Shown: positions 53,601 through 61,503 of the stretch, in pieces
Position numbering within the stretch: position 1 is the stretch's first letter
Layout: each line of letters begins with the position of its first letter
Assembly: GCA_964538675.1 (NCBI GenBank)
Contig: CAZIGM010000003.1
Coordinates: 1-64,000 of the forward strand
DNA: 64,000 bases
Direction: 5' to 3'
DNA from: CAZIGM01 sp964538675
Lineage (GTDB): Bacteria > Bacillota > Bacilli > Tepidibacillales > Tepidibacillaceae
Made by a program: the position numbers and the translations under genes
The notes under the pieces: generated by a model
Told to the model about the DNA's origin: nothing
Seen by the model: the letters and a program-made list of their open reading frames with translations, nothing else
Databases searched by the model: none

Positions 53601-55023
53601 AAGTCAATTTATATCAGATTATTTTGTTGCTTATTCTAGCAATACTACAAACTTAATTAATGAAATTGTTGGAATTATAAAAGGTGAAAATCCAGTCTAT
53701 CAGGGCTTAACTGTTTTATTAGGTGAAGGCTTTAATGTTAGTCATTCAGATATTGACTATGAAGGTGACCCGATTATCACAGATGGTTTTCAATATGTTC
53801 ATAATCCATATTTCTTTGATAACTCATTAGGGCAAGAAAGCGACACCTTAACATCTTATTTGGAAACAGGATATACTTCTTTAGTTAAATCATCTTTTTC
53901 TAAGCCTGGTCTTTATACAATATATCGAAGGGTAAAAGATGAACCGATTGGATATGAAGCTTTAGGCGATTATTCTAATATTGCAGAGCTTGAAGTGGTA
54001 GCTCATAGAAAGCCGATTGCTGATGTGTATATGGATTGGGATTTTGACGGAGATTCTGGAACATATAATATTGAATGGATTGACTTATCCTATGATCCAG
54101 ACTTTCAATATAGCAGAGTTGATAAAGGGATTGTTAATCGTAGTATTAAATATAAATCTAGTACAGGAGATTGGGTATATGGTATTCCTGATAGTTTAGA
54201 GCCAGATAGTTATACCTTAGAATACGCTGTAATGGATTGTTATAATGTATGGTCTGACATAAAGACTATTGAATTTACATTAGATAATATCCCTGATATT
54301 CAATTAATCGATGCGAAACTAACAACAGAAAATCCTGAATACTCTATTACTAGTGTTCCTAAAGGAGCAAATTTACGCTTATATGATGTATTAACAAGAT
54401 ATCCGTATGAACATTACTTAAATGTTGCTATATATCAAGAAGGAACAAGATTATCAGAAATACTAACGATATCTTTTGATGGAGATAATATAGAAGTACA
54501 AATAGATAATGATGTTTACTGGTCAGATATTATTGTACCAATGGACTTACCTAAAGGAGATTATTATGTAAAAATAGAAGCTGTTGGCGATCATGGGGAT
54601 ACTGCTTATCTTGATTTACCTTTTTCAGTTATTGATATAGATGTTACAGGGTATGTTAATCATACTGAACAATGGGATCTAAATAGGATTAAATATAACC
54701 AAGCAATTACAGGAACAAACGATCAGCCTAGAACATACGCTATCTTTTTCCCTGGAGAGAAATTCGTGTTAAATGCTGATACATTAGGGAATCCTGATAG
54801 TGTATTTGTAGAAATTCTTGATACGGAGTTTTCAACTTACCTAGTTAATGAAGGTGATGATGTTTGGATAGGATCTTTATGGCATGAGGATATGATGAAC
54901 TGGACAACACAAGATTTAGTTTTTCGCTTTACTGCCTTTCAAGACAGTAAACCAGTTAAATACTATGATGTGTCTGTTAAAGTAATAGATGATGAATATT
55001 GGCGGCAACATAGATTATTTTAA
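50692..55023 (+). CDS. Giant secreted protein with vWA-like fold and YSGT repeats
   Basis: 1,443 residues with a signal peptide ending SSIVFA. The first 700 residues and the last 440 look like strings of beta-sandwich, Ig- or PKD-like domains. Around 714-1000 a vWA-like Rossmann unit is visible (LDVAFLIDEGLPQDE ... YIIYIADDSLNNIDDYNY ... SKVIFIGSSSLESQFI), without a proper DxSxS metal site. Inside it sits a Tyr/Thr/Ser-rich insert with four units of GxY(S/T)GT(L/V) at 786, 851, 884 and 909. No sortase signal or SLH is present. The start is uncertain: the ribosome site AAAGGAGGG touches the GTG at 50692 and better fits an ATT at 50698. Confidence 0.75.
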   Translation: MEIIKKSFILTLILILLLQSSIVFAITYDGGNTLVKESEWTQYKSDEFLDSSLSYYITVNSGKYYFNKELWEELSFVVYGDYSSIYPNDFKPSTLNPTGEAYYTTGEYRYHGYSRSGSKVNNAYFPDDVVGDNDNLEARTWMYEPWVDTSPAYDNFGKYVGKLGIYNSIALEMSEDSSLVAKWINKSTDFIDRGTVTGTDVATNLDSVHYNNIDSAPSAYSSGQGTLFHQSNYTNKIYYQTFPVTKYNKEYTEIEADIPQISVVNIADNGDITLNVQVTGEIFDDSYIGDSIKESIYYTRKDIKEWNFTLTNSITSDVLTVRGTNRNANKEGYYDFSLTIPKSRYESFLGSDDSFNVIFTAKATAIYSTNETAQDIVTKTKKVTGVIEEFIETSDIPEPIEFVVNASRKILDVDLFPLSLTEINTNSAVDRYVLVNGVRLSEAEENRFLHGQYKFPEIMEDRVYSYSIVYIDTEGELSYFSSSVVVYDSVPHAKVLVDGAFKENRKITVTADKSIVSDYLNSRSNVVISEFTIISADGEEIYFGTNNNEYKEFLRKSEGNINVHVTVANEYGSRTYDHEVYVSPDYEPDIISIVWNNVLIRNEALDILSEGASLDGDTVTDMTYQIFYDTDNDEDPETEIYSGTWEGSTTYTPDKLGNYKIVFKATENFGEETIPEYINEDEKRFKVVEREFFVDNLIPMTKVYTDIEYSFPQLDVAFLIDEGLPQDETDTLRSSYVDITNNFRANSMTANVDVWDLKTYVYEQTAYTNLHTGTSYPPSTTEYDVSGYTGTLIRTSVNNYPYTVDYGSYQTFSDSKTAYGSAYGYGTTVYYKGVIISQTSTSTPSIYYSSGGYSGTLYKTGASLVGQTITTNGDYRYVNSTYLGSYSGTVTRYWTAWVPNYVTYNNFYGNYSGTVYKNVKQEYIPTYQTESNKYIIYIADDSLNNIDDYNYVKDIAKDSKVIFIGSSSLESQFISDYFVAYSSNTTNLINEIVGIIKGENPVYQGLTVLLGEGFNVSHSDIDYEGDPIITDGFQYVHNPYFFDNSLGQESDTLTSYLETGYTSLVKSSFSKPGLYTIYRRVKDEPIGYEALGDYSNIAELEVVAHRKPIADVYMDWDFDGDSGTYNIEWIDLSYDPDFQYSRVDKGIVNRSIKYKSSTGDWVYGIPDSLEPDSYTLEYAVMDCYNVWSDIKTIEFTLDNIPDIQLIDAKLTTENPEYSITSVPKGANLRLYDVLTRYPYEHYLNVAIYQEGTRLSEILTISFDGDNIEVQIDNDVYWSDIIVPMDLPKGDYYVKIEAVGDHGDTAYLDLPFSVIDIDVTGYVNHTEQWDLNRIKYNQAITGTNDQPRTYAIFFPGEKFVLNADTLGNPDSVFVEILDTEFSTYLVNEGDDVWIGSLWHEDMMNWTTQDLVFRFTAFQDSKPVKYYDVSVKVIDDEYWRQHRLF

Positions 55024-55115
55024 AACAATAGAAAAATACAGATATAGCTTTACTTAAAATGTCATATTTAGCAACAATGTTGACAATTAAAAGATGAACA
55101 TCTAGATATAAAAAC

Positions 55116-55153
55116 TGGGATAAAATTCTGAGTTACTACCCATTTTTATCCCA
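55116..55153 (-). terminator. Terminator of the lemA-TPM operon
   Basis: TGGGATAAAA/TTTTATCCCA stem; on the minus strand a GTTTTTATAT tract follows, so it serves the genes to its right. Confidence 0.6.
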
Positions 55154-55175
55154 AGCTAAAAGAATATATTAAATT

Positions 55176-55200
55176 TATCCAGATATGATAAGACTCCCAC
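55176..55200 (+). repeat. Second copy of the start of the 37.15-kb element
   Basis: TTATCCAGATATGATAAGAC then TCCCAC, matching 37142-37165 with a few changes; the rest of the element is absent. Confidence 0.6.
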
Positions 55201-55240
55201 AAAATTCTTTACAGTACTCTTTCTAAAAAAAGCATTCTAG

Positions 55241-56008
55241 TTACCAGCCTCTACTAGAGCCGCCGCCGCCACCGCTTCCGCCACCACCACGGAAACCACC
55301 GCCGCCTCTACTACCGCCGCCGCCTCTACCACCGCGTAGCAAAGCTATCATAAATAATGTCCGAGTTATTCGTCCACCAAACAATGTCCAATCGACAATT
55401 AATAATAATACAACAAAAATACCAATAATGATTTTTGCAAGTGGGCTAAGACTGTCAACTTGTTCATCTGAAGTTACTTGTGGATATGGTTGTTCTAATG
55501 TACTCATATCTAAAGAGTATTCTGCAGCTACCTCTTGTAAAACAGCCAAATAACCATTCTTGATTCCTTCATCATAGTTCTCAACTTTAAAATATGGCAA
55601 CATATATTCATCTTGTATTCGACCTGTTTTTCCATCTGGTAAAGGTCCTTCTAATCCATAACCTACTTCAATACGGCTTTTTCTGTCGTTTACTGCGAGA
55701 AGTAATAAGACACCATTATCAGCTTTTTCGTCACCAATGCCCCAAGAACGAAGTATATTTAATGAATAATCCTCCAAAACATTATCATCAAGGCTATCAA
55801 TAGTAACAACAACAATCTGCGCACCAGTCTTTTGTTGAAGTCCAACACTATTTTGCATAATTAGTTGTTCCGTGGGCTCACTTAATACACCTGCAAAATC
55901 ATTAACATAAAACTCATTTGTTGGTGTGGGAACATCTATTGCATATATTGGAGATGCCAGAATAGTTAAAAGAATTAATATAATTGTAAGAAATTTGAAT
56001 CTACTCAT
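55241..56008 (-). CDS. TPM domain protein, YgcG-like
   Basis: 255 residues: signal peptide, extracytoplasmic TPM domain (VNDFAGVLSEPTEQL, KTGAQIVVVTIDSL, DNGVLLLLAVNDRKSRIEVG, GPLPDGKTGRIQDEYMLPYF), one membrane span near 190-210 and a tail of Gly, Ser and Arg. The TPM fold is linked to phosphatase or photosystem-repair activity elsewhere; here the role is envelope-related but unknown. It follows lemA, its usual partner. Confidence 0.88.
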   Translation of the reverse strand: MSRFKFLTIILILLTILASPIYAIDVPTPTNEFYVNDFAGVLSEPTEQLIMQNSVGLQQKTGAQIVVVTIDSLDDNVLEDYSLNILRSWGIGDEKADNGVLLLLAVNDRKSRIEVGYGLEGPLPDGKTGRIQDEYMLPYFKVENYDEGIKNGYLAVLQEVAAEYSLDMSTLEQPYPQVTSDEQVDSLSPLAKIIIGIFVVLLLIVDWTLFGGRITRTLFMIALLRGGRGGGGSRGGGGFRGGGGSGGGGGSSRGW

Positions 56009-56036
56009 ACTAAAAAACTCCTATAATTAATATTAA

Positions 56037-56063
56037 TAACGGCGACGTTCAAGGTCGCCGTTA
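56037..56063. terminator. Hairpin between lemA and the TPM gene
   Basis: TAACGGCGAC pairs with GTCGCCGTTA, a perfect 10-bp stem. The T run is on the plus-strand side, so for the minus-strand operon it may attenuate or stabilise rather than terminate. Confidence 0.5.
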
Positions 56064-56071
56064 TGTTTTTT

Positions 56072-56635
56072 TTAGAACGAAACTTCAGGTACTTCATCGG
56101 CATTATCTGATGCCTCAAAATATTCCAATTCATCGAAACCAAATAGATTAGCATAAATAGAGGTAGGAAAACTCTTTATTTTAGTATTATAAGTTCTTAC
56201 AGCCTCATTATAATCTAATCGACTAACAGCAATACGATTTTCAGTACCAGCTAATTCATCGGATAATTGTCTGAAGTTAGCATCAGATTTAATTTCTGGA
56301 TAATTCTCAACGACTACAAGCAATCCGTTCAACGCGCCACTTAATTCTGCATTTGCATCAGCTTTTTCACCAACTGAATCTGCTCCAGCTAATTTGGCGC
56401 GAGCTTCAGTAACACTATCAACAATGTTTTGTTCTTGTTCTGTAAAGCCTTTAACTGTATTAACTAAATTAGGTATCAAGTCAGCTCGTCTTTGCAATTG
56501 TGTATCAATATTCTGAAATGATGTTACAGCATTTTCTTTTAATGCTACAAGTTCATTATATGAGCCAATGACATTAGATGCTAATAATACTACTAATAAA
56601 ACCAATACAATTAATATTATTGTTTTACGCTTCAT
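56072..56635 (-). CDS. LemA family protein
   Basis: 187 residues: an N-terminal membrane anchor (IILIVLVLLVVLLASNVIGS), then the LemA helical domain with SYNELVALKENAVTSFQNID, LQRRADLIPNLVNTVKGFTE and YNEAVRTYNTKIKSFPTSIY. The last part (IYANLFGFDELEYFEA) is the usual end. Function unresolved; commonly encoded beside TPM proteins, as here. AGGTAA is the ribosome site. Confidence 0.92.
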   Translation of the reverse strand: MKRKTIILIVLVLLVVLLASNVIGSYNELVALKENAVTSFQNIDTQLQRRADLIPNLVNTVKGFTEQEQNIVDSVTEARAKLAGADSVGEKADANAELSGALNGLLVVVENYPEIKSDANFRQLSDELAGTENRIAVSRLDYNEAVRTYNTKIKSFPTSIYANLFGFDELEYFEASDNADEVPEVSF

Positions 56636-56757
56636 TATATTACCTCCAAACTTTCTTTCTTTATTATATTATACTTGTTAACTAGATTTTAACAAGAACC
56701 TCATTAATAAGATGATTTTTGCTGTTTTAAATATTATATCTGCTAAAGCATATTATC

Positions 56758-57801
56758 TTAAAATAACCTATCTGCAAGAATTCGCGCCAATTTGTCAACA
56801 TTCATCTTTCTTATTCCTATTAACGGTAGTTGACTCAAGATACTAGTACCATGATTGGATAAAATAACGAATCCGATTCCTTTATCACGGTTAAACATCA
56901 TAAAACTGCTAGAACCGTATGTCCCTCCATTGTGCCAGTAAGATGTTGAACCATCCTTCTCCTTATAGAACATCCAAGCGTAACCGATTCCAATCCCCTT
57001 ACTTGGGAAAATAGCATAGTGCTCTTTACGGCATTCTGCAAGTGCGGAACTCAGAGAATGATCGGAATTACTTAAATGAGCTTCAATATAATTCATCATA
57101 TCTGAGATAGTTGAACGAACCGCTCCTGCCCCTGCCGTTGTATCAAGAAAGTCCCAATGTGGTACAGGTTTGTTTTTTGAATTATAGACAGGAACCAAGA
57201 GACTCGATTCTAATCCTATACCAGTATTAGTCATTCCTAAAGGTTTAAAAACCCGATCGTACAATGCATCATTATAACTTTCTCCTAATTGTTTAGAAAG
57301 AAGCCATCCAAGCAATCCAAAGCCATAATTGGAATATCGGTGTCTATTTTTCGTCTTCGGTTTCTCTGACAAAACAGCTTCAATTATATGATTTTCATTA
57401 TAATTAGCATAAGGATTTAATTTATCTGTTATTGTTGATTTAAAATTTTCTGGAACAGGTGACAGACCTGATGTATGTGTAACAAGTTGTAGCATTGAGG
57501 TTTGTTGAGCAAATGGGCTAGAAGATAATTCGGGAACATATTTTGATAAAGAATCAGTTTTGTCCCATTTCCCTTCCCCTTCTCCAATCGCTAGTAGTAG
57601 TCCAGTTAAGGTTTTTGTAATGGAACCAATCTCGTAGATTAAATTAGAAGTATCAGTACTACTAGCTGAGTTCTCTGTCCATATCATTCTTTCATTAAGA
57701 GTAGTCAAACCTATTGTCAATTGATGATTTGGGGTATTAATTAAGGACTGAATATGTCTCTGTGACATTAAGAGTTCAAGCTTATTTTTAATCATTTTCA
57801 C
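56758..57801 (-). CDS. Serine hydrolase, class C beta-lactamase fold
   Basis: 347 residues of the beta-lactamase/PBP4* (AmpC-like) family, with active-site SxxK in IGSITKTLTGLLLA, YxN in HRYSNYGFGLLGWL and the third motif HNGGTYGSSSFMMF. There is no signal peptide, so it is probably cytosolic, acting as an esterase or peptidase rather than on antibiotics. The ATG lies at 57801 with AGGGGTG. Alone between terminators. Confidence 0.88.
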   Translation of the reverse strand: MKMIKNKLELLMSQRHIQSLINTPNHQLTIGLTTLNERMIWTENSASSTDTSNLIYEIGSITKTLTGLLLAIGEGEGKWDKTDSLSKYVPELSSSPFAQQTSMLQLVTHTSGLSPVPENFKSTITDKLNPYANYNENHIIEAVLSEKPKTKNRHRYSNYGFGLLGWLLSKQLGESYNDALYDRVFKPLGMTNTGIGLESSLLVPVYNSKNKPVPHWDFLDTTAGAGAVRSTISDMMNYIEAHLSNSDHSLSSALAECRKEHYAIFPSKGIGIGYAWMFYKEKDGSTSYWHNGGTYGSSSFMMFNRDKGIGFVILSNHGTSILSQLPLIGIRKMNVDKLARILADRLF

Positions 57802-57952
57802 CCCTTTGCCTATATTATATATTATTATTTTTTACGAAAAGAAGAATGATAGGTTTCATTTCTTTTACCTGAATTTAAAAAAATATAACCCCTTCAGTTA
57901 ATGTTATATTTAAAATACCTACTACTTTAGTACATAAACCAGTTATTCGAAA

Positions 57953-57985
57953 ATGATAAGACCCCCACATAAGTGGAGGTCTTAT
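57953..57985 (-). terminator. Terminator of the CWB2-LysM gene
   Basis: ATAAGACC-C-CCAC pairs with GTGG-A-GGTCTTAT over a four-base loop. It begins with the ATGATAAGACCCCCAC wording shared with 37150 and (with one change) 55185. Confidence 0.7.
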
Positions 57986-58032
57986 TATAATAGAAACAGC
58001 TACAGGATATTGTCCATGACCATTTTTTTTGT

Positions 58033-59220
58033 TTACTGCAAATCCATTGTTACTGGAATGGTAATCGGCTGACCCATTTGTAGCATGTCAGGAGATAGAC
58101 CAGGATTAAGTTGTATGATATCCTGTTCGGATATTTTATATAACTTAGCAAGACTTTGGATAGAATCTCCACTTTTTATCTTATAGCTCATTTTCTCAAT
58201 ACGCCTATTGCCGAGCCATGCTACATTTTTTAGATAATCATCAAGTTCAACTTGTGTATCATATGAAATAACATCCGTACCTCCAGCAATATAACCATGC
58301 ATAAATGGAGGCTTTGCCATTCCAGTTGACGGATTAACACTGTCGATATATGTTTTTACTTCAGTAGGTATTTCGTCTTTATTAATGAGTAGCATAGGGG
58401 CATGTTTGCCTGTATGGGCAAGTATTGAGCTGCACACTCCGTGCTGCCAGTTTTCCTTGCTACAAAATGTCAGGGAATAGCCTTGTTTTTGATAGCTGCC
58501 CCAGCCGAACATGGTTGCCGAATCATAAAATTTAATGAAATTGACACTGGTTTCATAGACACTGTTACCCTGAATCCACTGTACATTAATGGCGTTATTT
58601 ATACCTTTTATTTCTTTTACAATATCAAAAGTAATTGAATTTTTGCTTCCCAAAACATAAACATTTGTTATATTGTTTTGTTCGATTAAATCCACTGTTT
58701 TTGAAGGTATTCCATTTTTATTTGTATAGATGATGGGGGTTGCCATATGTGCAGCCCAGTAACAAGCTAACATGGACTCTTCAAAGGCATCGATAGAGGC
58801 AATCATAATTTCCATTGGCTTGTTCAGAAAATTGTAGATTTCGATTGCATTTTCGATAGGGTCGCTTGACTGCATATTATAAGTATTTAGGTTCAAAGCT
58901 TTAACACTTTGTTCAATAGAATCCGTTAAATCTCCTACTAGGATTACCTTATCCCGTGGAGATAACCGTTTTAATTCCATTTCAACTCTTTTGTCCAGTT
59001 TTTGTCTATCTGTTAGCAGGATGGGAGCATTATTGGGAAAGTGTATAAGGGCTGCCGCTGGTATGGCAAATCTAAAATCATCCTTATTAGCAAGTATTAC
59101 TGAATTGGGTCTGTTTCCAGGTTTTGTTGCATGGTAGATAAATTGGGACAGAGTTATGGAATAGTCAACAGGGTCATTAGTTGCTTCAACTCTTGTAGTG
59201 TAAGTAGTCTGGTTTATCAA
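58033..59220 (-). CDS. CWB2-like and LysM protein
   Basis: About 395 residues. Cell-wall-binding-repeat-2-like units fill most of it (NSVILANKDDFRFAIPAAAL, APILLTDRQKL, KVILVGDLTDSIEQSVKAL, NVYVLGSKNSITFDIVKEI). A C-terminal LysM domain follows (YKIKSGDSIQSLAKLYKISE, LNPGLSPDMLQMGQPITIP). There is no signal peptide, which suggests a spore-coat or cortex role like SafA rather than export. The GTG at 59229 overlaps the ribosome site GAGGTG; the TTG at 59220 is six bases after it and preferred. Confidence 0.8.
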   Translation of the reverse strand: MINQTTYTTRVEATNDPVDYSITLSQFIYHATKPGNRPNSVILANKDDFRFAIPAAALIHFPNNAPILLTDRQKLDKRVEMELKRLSPRDKVILVGDLTDSIEQSVKALNLNTYNMQSSDPIENAIEIYNFLNKPMEIMIASIDAFEESMLACYWAAHMATPIIYTNKNGIPSKTVDLIEQNNITNVYVLGSKNSITFDIVKEIKGINNAINVQWIQGNSVYETSVNFIKFYDSATMFGWGSYQKQGYSLTFCSKENWQHGVCSSILAHTGKHAPMLLINKDEIPTEVKTYIDSVNPSTGMAKPPFMHGYIAGGTDVISYDTQVELDDYLKNVAWLGNRRIEKMSYKIKSGDSIQSLAKLYKISEQDIIQLNPGLSPDMLQMGQPITIPVTMDLQ

Positions 59221-59411
59221 AGTCAACACCTCTTTTTTTTAATATTGAATTTATAGGAATATTCATATTTATTATTTTCCAAATTTCTAAAGGTATACTG
59301 GTTTTAATTCTATAGGTATTTTAATACACAACTCTACAAATAATAATTGTGTATTGCATATAAAGTACGAGGCTTGGCATAAAAAACCAAGTTAGAAGAG
59401 AGGTGATAACA

Positions 59412-60110
59412 TTGACGTGGTACGAATTTTTATATGGTACTAAAGAAATGCCCTTTTGGGCTTTATCATTAAGGGCTTTTATTCTATATGCGTTCCTGAT
59501 ATTCGCAACACGTTTTATGAGGCAGAGGCAAATTGCTATTCTTGCAGGTCATAATTATCTTGTGGCTGCAGGAATCGTAAGTCTTGCAGCAGTGAGGATG
59601 GTAAACCCTAACACATCTCTTGTATCAGGAATAGTTATAATTCTTTTATATGCAGTTGCAAACATTGTTATATCTTTCCTGGATGTAAAAATGCCACGAC
59701 AGATTGACCGTAACGCTACAATTCTGGTTGAAAACGGTAAGCTTATGAAGAAGAATATGAACGATGCAAGGATTACTATAGACAATCTGTTGGGGCAGTT
59801 AAGACTTAAGAATATATATAGCTTGTCGGATGTATCGCTTGCACTGGTAGAGCCTACTGGGAAAATTAATGTGGTTAAAAAGCAGTCTTCAATTCCAGTT
59901 ACAAGAAAGCAGATGAAGCTTCCTCTAAAAAATTCGAATCTGCCTACGATTTTAGTATATGACGGGAAAATTCAGGAGGATAATCTGAAAATGATTGGTC
60001 ATGACATAAAATGGCTGAATAACAAAATAAAAGAAAAGGGATTTGCACAGCCTAAAGATATATTTCTTGCCATGCTTGAAGGGGATGGAACACTTCATGT
60101 CAGTGTATAA
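59412..60110 (+). CDS. DUF421 membrane protein, first copy
   Basis: 232 residues: three N-terminal spans (ALSLRAFILYAFLIFATRFM; ILAGHNYLVAAGIVSLAAV; GIVIILLYAVANIVISFLDV), then the cytosolic DUF421/YetF domain (VENGKLMKKNMNDARITIDN, LRLKNIYSLSDVSLALVEPT, LPTILVYDGKIQEDNLKMIG). The TTG at 59412, seven bases after GAGAGGTG, is the likely start. First of four genes in one direction with short gaps, so an operon. Some Bacillus family members are linked to spores. Confidence 0.87.
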   Translation: MTWYEFLYGTKEMPFWALSLRAFILYAFLIFATRFMRQRQIAILAGHNYLVAAGIVSLAAVRMVNPNTSLVSGIVIILLYAVANIVISFLDVKMPRQIDRNATILVENGKLMKKNMNDARITIDNLLGQLRLKNIYSLSDVSLALVEPTGKINVVKKQSSIPVTRKQMKLPLKNSNLPTILVYDGKIQEDNLKMIGHDIKWLNNKIKEKGFAQPKDIFLAMLEGDGTLHVSV

Positions 60111-60124
60111 GAGGGGGTGGTAGA

Positions 60125-60829
60125 TTGGAAGGGATATGGAATTCGGTTGAGGAGTTAAGTTCTTTGGGTTTTGCTGCAAGAACACTGATTGTAGGAATAA
60201 TGCTTTTTATTGCAGGAAGATTCCTTCCGCATCGTTCTGGTGGTCAGTATGCTGGATTTGACTTTACATTTTTCTGGATGATGGGGGGACTTATTGTTTC
60301 GCCGCTTTTTGATTCGAAAATTAATTTTACGAATACAATTATTGTGGTTGTAACAATTTTTATAACGCATTACATTATTTCATACATATCTATTAAATCA
60401 CGGATTTTTGAAAGAGTAGTATATGGAAAGTCCGAAACATTAATATCTAAGGGTCAGATACAAAGGAGAAATATGCTAAAGTCATTACTCCCAATTGAAA
60501 TGCTTTTAGCACAAATGAGGGAAATGGATGTATCTAATATAGCAGAGGTTGATACCGCTATCCTTGAAACAGGCGGCAGAGTGAGTGTACTTAAAAAAGG
60601 AGAGTTTACACCAGTCACGCCGCCAAATCTTGATATTCCTGTAATCGAAATGGGACTTCCTGTAGTCCTCGTGAATGATGGTAAAATAATTTATAAAAAT
60701 TTAATATATTTAGGATATGACCAAAAGTGGTTAAAGGATGAGCTTCTTAAATATGGTGTAATTGATATAAAAAGTGTTTATCTTGCTACAGTAGACGGGG
60801 CAGGGGAAATATATTATTCAATGATCTAA
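60125..60829 (+). CDS. DUF421 membrane protein, second copy
   Basis: 234 residues, diverged relative of the preceding gene: FAARTLIVGIMLFIAGRFLP, FTFFWMMGGLIVSPLFDSKI, then VYGKSETLISKGQIQRRNML, LLAQMREMDVSNIAEVDTAI and LPVVLVNDGKIIYKNLIYLG. It starts at a TTG 14 bases after the first copy, with a GGGGGTGG site. The pair probably form a heteromer in a membrane, perhaps of the spore. Confidence 0.87.
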   Translation: MEGIWNSVEELSSLGFAARTLIVGIMLFIAGRFLPHRSGGQYAGFDFTFFWMMGGLIVSPLFDSKINFTNTIIVVVTIFITHYIISYISIKSRIFERVVYGKSETLISKGQIQRRNMLKSLLPIEMLLAQMREMDVSNIAEVDTAILETGGRVSVLKKGEFTPVTPPNLDIPVIEMGLPVVLVNDGKIIYKNLIYLGYDQKWLKDELLKYGVIDIKSVYLATVDGAGEIYYSMI

Positions 60830-60847
60830 TGAAATGGAGGAAGTTTT

Positions 60848-61048
60848 ATGCTAACAGAAAAGGAAATAATAAATAATGCTTTAAAGGAAATGCTCTATAT
60901 GGAAGAACTGACAGCCCAAAAGTATGGTGAGATGGTACAGCAGATAACAAAGATAGAGCTTCAAAACCTATTAAAAGGTATGGAAATGGTGGCACGGAAT
61001 AACTATAAATCTCTGACACAAAAAATGAATGAAAACAAAATAAGCTAA
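60848..61048 (+). CDS. Small helical CotF-like protein
   Basis: 66 residues, two amphipathic helices: EKEIINNALKEMLYMEELTA and ITKIELQNLLKGMEMVARNN. The pattern resembles shortened spore coat CotF/ferritin-like proteins. AATGGAGGAAG is its ribosome site, 18 bases after the DUF421 stop. Identity is by resemblance and context. Confidence 0.65.
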   Translation: MLTEKEIINNALKEMLYMEELTAQKYGEMVQQITKIELQNLLKGMEMVARNNYKSLTQKMNENKIS

Positions 61049-61065
61049 AAGAAAGAGGTGGGAGC

Positions 61066-61254
61066 ATGAATGATATAAATAGGCTGAATGATATACTTCA
61101 TACTGAGATGAAAAACCAATCCATGTATAATAAATATATGATGGAGATACAGAACCCAGAATTAAGACAGATGCTGACGCAGATGAGGGATGCTAAAATG
61201 CAGCAAATAACGCAACTTCAGCAGGAGATTAAAAATATAATGATAGGAAATTAA
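61066..61254 (+). CDS. Second small helical CotF-like protein
   Basis: 62 residues: INRLNDILHTEMKNQSMYNK, then MEIQNPELRQMLTQMRDAKM and a Gln-rich end. Shares the helix-turn-helical-hairpin shape of coat-type ferritin-like proteins. AGAGGTGGGAG precedes the ATG. Last gene of the DUF421 operon. Confidence 0.65.
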   Translation: MNDINRLNDILHTEMKNQSMYNKYMMEIQNPELRQMLTQMRDAKMQQITQLQQEIKNIMIGN

Positions 61255-61317
61255 GAAAAAAACAATCAATAATGTGTATTAATTTGCTAAAAATAATGAA
61301 ATATGGTAAATTATATC

Positions 61318-61410
61318 TATAATATTTAACACGCTAAAGGCTAACTCATTCGAAAGATAGGAGCGAAAAAACACAGATATAAAGCAGGCACTTTCTTACC
61401 ATATCTGGAT
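61318..61410 (+). ncRNA. Orphan RNA resembling a degenerate c-di-GMP-I (GEMM) aptamer
   Basis: TATAAT (61318-61323) precedes a transcript likely to begin near CACGCTAAAGGC. P2-like part: GGCTAACTCATTCGAAAGAT then AGGAGCGAAA, with a GAAA loop at 61352-61355, as in GEMM RNAs (GGCAAAC..CGAAAG..GGGACGCAAAG). P3-like part: CAGATAT (61374-61380) pairs with ATATCTG (61401-61407) and TTACC lies at the receptor place. Key conserved bases differ and no plus-strand gene follows within 2.4 kb. Tentative. Confidence 0.35.
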
Positions 61411-61448
61411 AAAAATCGATATCGATAAAATATAAAAATTAATATTTT

Positions 61449-61487
61449 AGAAATGCACATTGGTTGAACAAATCAATGTGCATTTCT
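61449..61487 (-). terminator. Terminator of selD-mnmH
   Basis: AGAAATGCACATTG and CAATGTGCATTTCT, a perfect 14-bp stem 17 bases beyond the mnmH stop on the minus strand. Confidence 0.75.
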
Positions 61488-61503
61488 ACATATAACAAAT
61501 ATA

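Noticed and set aside
55241..55345. CRISPR-like short repeats
   Set aside because: They are Gly/Ser/Arg codons of the TPM protein tail, in frame, without spacers.
55594..55803. Plus-strand 69-codon ORF
   Set aside because: Shadow of the TPM gene on the other strand; no ribosome site.
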